From a bacterium (GTDB lineage Bacteria > Bacillota > Clostridia > Oscillospirales > Acutalibacteraceae): 6,554 bases of DNA. The notes below the pieces were generated by a model. The model searched no databases, was not told where the DNA came from, and saw nothing but the letters and a program-made list of their open reading frames with translations. A program made the translations under genes and the position numbers. The stretch lies in NCBI GenBank assembly GCA_020627425.1, contig JAHKXX010000215.1, forward strand, positions 1-6,554, given 5' to 3'. Positions within the stretch are counted from its first letter, which is position 1. Every line of letters begins with the position of its first letter. Below are positions 5,340 through 6,554 of this stretch, one piece after another.

Positions 5340-6170
5340 TCAGTGTTTTCTTCTTGTGATAAGAACAAGAGCAAGTACAACGCCGGCAACAACTACGGCA
5401 ATAATGAATATGATCACAGTCAGATTCATTTTTGATTCGGGGTCACTCGCCGAAGCTGATGAGGTTTTAGAAGAGTTATTGCTTCCGTTTGAAGACTTTG
5501 AGCCGCCAATGATGCCGTTTGATGATTTGCTGCCATTGTTACCGGTACTGCCGCTGACGTTGGACTGACTGTTATTATCATTGTTTTCGCTGCCCGAAGC
5601 AGTTACAACAGAGGCAGTAGAAACCAGCTGCCTTGCTTTATCTCTGAGATCCAGACCGTTGGAGTCTGTTACCTTTATATCCGACGGAGAGCTTTTTGAA
5701 TCAAGCTTATAAACCGGATCCGTCGTAGAGTCATTTGTCAGCAGCTTGCTGTCAATGTCATACAGCTTAAAATTAGCAACAACAACATCGTCCTGACTGA
5801 ATTCGCCCGAGGTTATCTCAAAGTTAACGACGACCAGGTTTGTATCGCCCGTAACAGGTCCGTCTACCTTAAGGAAGTTTGCACATATAAGGTTATCTGC
5901 GGATTTTGGATTGACCGTTATGTTAGTCGCATCCATCGTTCCCTTTGATGCATCAACAAACCTGAGTCGGTCTTCGTTATATGCAAGCTTTATCGTACCG
6001 GCAGCAGCAACGTCCGGAGTACATGAAATGCTGAGCGTTACAGTCTTGTCGGCGTTGATTTTTTCATCAAGTATAAACGTCGGATCTTCTGCGGCATTTA
6101 CGCCGAGTACTGCCGATAAACAAGCAATTACAGCGCAAAGTATGATACTTATGATTTTTCTTATTCTCAT
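5340..6170 (-). CDS. Membrane-anchored surface protein with a cohesin-like domain
   Basis: This is a 276-residue protein with four parts. A signal peptide (MRIRK, then hydrophobic 6-25) is likely cleaved near VNA/AED (26). A beta-rich cohesin-like domain (about 29-141) has the typical run of an AAGTIKLAYNEDRLRFVD strand pair, a GTM turn, PVTGDTNLVVVNFEI and VVVANFKLYDID. A polar Ser/Asn/Gly linker (about 190-246) contains two copies of GSKSSNG (213-219 and 223-229). One C-terminal membrane helix (249-271) ends in RRKH. Cohesins of cellulosomes bind dockerins, but isolated cohesin-fold domains also occur in unrelated surface proteins, and no dockerin or glycanase is encoded here. There is no LPxTG; the anchor is the C-terminal helix. 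VIAC at 14-17 resembles a lipobox but sits inside the hydrophobic core. The start is set by GGAGGA (6176-6181) 5 nt upstream; the frame stays open for 47 codons further, across its own promoter, so that extension is rejected. Confidence 0.8.
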   Translation of the reverse strand: MRIRKIISIILCAVIACLSAVLGVNAAEDPTFILDEKINADKTVTLSISCTPDVAAAGTIKLAYNEDRLRFVDASKGTMDATNITVNPKSADNLICANFLKVDGPVTGDTNLVVVNFEITSGEFSQDDVVVANFKLYDIDSKLLTNDSTTDPVYKLDSKSSPSDIKVTDSNGLDLRDKARQLVSTASVVTASGSENNDNNSQSNVSGSTGNNGSKSSNGIIGGSKSSNGSNNSSKTSSASASDPESKMNLTVIIFIIAVVVAGVVLALVLITRRKH

Positions 6171-6204
6171 ATTTGTCCTCCACATATATTGATTTCTGCG
6201 TTTT

Positions 6205-6233
6205 ATTATAATCTCAAATACACCTAATGTCAA
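6205..6233 (-). promoter_or_regulatory. Perfect-consensus promoter of the cohesin-like gene
   Basis: On the minus strand, TTGACA (6228-6233) and TATAAT (6205-6210) are both exact consensus and separated by exactly 17 nt. Transcription is predicted to start near 6198, giving a leader of about 28 nt. This implies strong basal expression unless a repressor acts. Confidence 0.9.
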
Positions 6234-6240
6234 CATCATT

Positions 6241-6380
6241 TTGCGCCTGCGCGTGCTCGCGCTGAGCAATTCGCGCACTCGGGTTTGTTTTACCGCCGAC
6301 TTTATCGGCACGCGTACAAGTTCGGTTTATTATACCTCTTTTTCCGCGTCACGGCGCTCAGGGCGCCGCTCGTGCTGGCA
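6241..6380. other. GC-rich, dyad-bearing intergenic island
   Basis: This non-coding stretch is about 59% G+C by hand count (about 68% in the first 40 nt), clearly above its A+T-rich surroundings. It holds three small perfect dyads: TGCTC/GAGCA (6254-6268), GCCGA/TCGGC (6295-6309) and CGGCGC/GCGCCG (6352-6368). Frames open across it on both strands lack a ribosome site and have an Arg/Ser-rich, low-complexity composition, so I do not call a gene. It begins right behind the -35 of the cohesin-like gene. It may be a copy of a dispersed intergenic repeat or a structured RNA segment; neither can be decided here. Confidence 0.5.
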
Positions 6381-6382
6381 AG

Positions 6383-6410
6383 GAGTGGAAATAAGTATAC
6401 TTATTCACTC
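6383..6410. repeat. Long palindrome with AAGTATACTT core
   Basis: A perfect 16-nt palindrome AATAAGTATACTTATT (6390-6405) is extended by GAGTG (6383-6387) and CACTC (6406-6410), with a 2-nt GA bulge on the left. This gives 13 paired positions per arm and no loop, more like a DNA-binding site or repeat unit than an RNA terminator. A second AAGTATACTT followed by TTCACTC is at 6531-6551. Confidence 0.65.
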
Positions 6411-6417
6411 TGCTTAT

Positions 6418-6432
6418 TGTTTCCGGGAAACA
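6418..6432. repeat. TGTTTCC-G-GGAAACA dyad
   Basis: A perfect 7-bp inverted repeat has a single central base, 8 nt after the preceding palindrome. It is operator-like in size and symmetry. The DNA from 6433 to 6530 shows no gene; I see only a direct repeat TCTTCAGT at 6474-6481 and 6487-6494. Confidence 0.45.
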
Positions 6433-6530
6433 GTACAGCGAGTGTGGCGTGTGTTTCCGTAAGCATTATTACTTCTTCAGTCTAAGTCTTCAGTGATTTA
6501 TACAAAAGCCGGTACACAAAATAGAATAGA

Positions 6531-6551
6531 CAAGTATACTTGCCTTCACTC
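6531..6551. repeat. Second AAGTATACTT palindrome with TTCACTC
   Basis: CAAGTATACTTG (6531-6542) is a perfect 12-nt palindrome followed, 2 nt later, by TTCACTC (6545-6551). It shares the core and the right-hand flank with the palindrome at 6383-6410, but its left arm lacks GAGTG. The window ends 3 nt later, so the element may continue. Confidence 0.5.
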
Positions 6552-6554
6552 CCG

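Noticed and set aside
6211..6220. Lipoprotein reading of the cohesin-like signal peptide (VIAC at residues 14-17)
   Set aside because: The cysteine is inside the hydrophobic core and is followed by more hydrophobic residues and a better signal peptidase I site. The protein also has its own C-terminal membrane anchor. Coordinates mark the nearby promoter; the motif itself is near 6120.
6171..6311. 47-codon N-terminal extension of the cohesin-like protein
   Set aside because: It would run through the perfect promoter at 6205-6233 and the RBS at 6176-6181. The signal peptide begins exactly at the internal ATG at 6170.
6241..6485. Plus-strand frames in the GC-rich right end
   Set aside because: They show Arg/Ser-rich low-complexity translation, no RBS, no family resemblance and dyads throughout. 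They look like frames open by composition.
1..6554. CRISPR array, insertion sequence, prophage, tRNA or rRNA
   Set aside because: No regularly spaced repeats, transposase or integrase motifs, terminal inverted repeats around a gene, cloverleaf or rRNA segment were seen.

Overview
The window looks like a chromosomal segment of a Gram-positive, Clostridia-type bacterium, most plausibly Oscillospiraceae / Ruminococcus-like. The grounds are moderately A+T-rich DNA, strong AGGAGG-type ribosome binding sites, near-consensus sigma-A promoters with 17-nt spacers, an FtsEX + coiled-coil M23 hydrolase set of the PcsB/CwlO type, a small cysteine protein of the DUF6472 kind, and a cohesin-like surface protein. 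The genus is inferred from family resemblance, not from a database search. No phage, transposon, CRISPR, tRNA or rRNA was found.

Layout. (1) 38-1268, minus strand: a two-gene unit, DUF6472-like small protein followed by a DUF368/PopT undecaprenyl-phosphate translocase, ending in a strong terminator. (2) 1439-1825, plus strand: rpsT (ribosomal protein S20) with its own promoter and two abutting 3' hairpins. (3) 1869-2119, plus strand: a 49-residue single-pass membrane protein gene, easily missed because of its size, with its own consensus promoter, RBS and hairpin. (4) 2134-5117, minus strand: the ftsE-ftsX-M23 hydrolase operon, from a TTGACG-N17-TATACT promoter to a bidirectional terminator. 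The genes overlap (ftsE/ftsX by 1 nt, ftsX/M23 by 11 nt), and the hydrolase appears to start with TTG. (5) 5260-6233, minus strand: a monocistronic cohesin-like surface protein with signal peptide, Ser/Asn/Gly linker and C-terminal membrane anchor, driven by a perfect-consensus promoter. (6) 6241-6554: gene-free DNA with a GC-rich island, several short dyads and two copies of an AAGTATACTT palindrome.

How it fits together. Most of the window concerns the cell envelope. PopT recycles the lipid carrier for wall precursors. FtsE (ATPase) and FtsX (membrane subunit with an extracellular domain) are expected to activate the co-encoded, secreted coiled-coil/M23 peptidoglycan hydrolase during division or elongation. 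The cohesin-like protein is displayed on the outer face of the membrane. I see no clearly new multi-gene system. The parts most worth a second look are the 49-aa membrane protein, the Cys-rich insert in the hydrolase, the link between the DUF6472 protein and PopT, and the structured GC-rich intergenic element at the right end.
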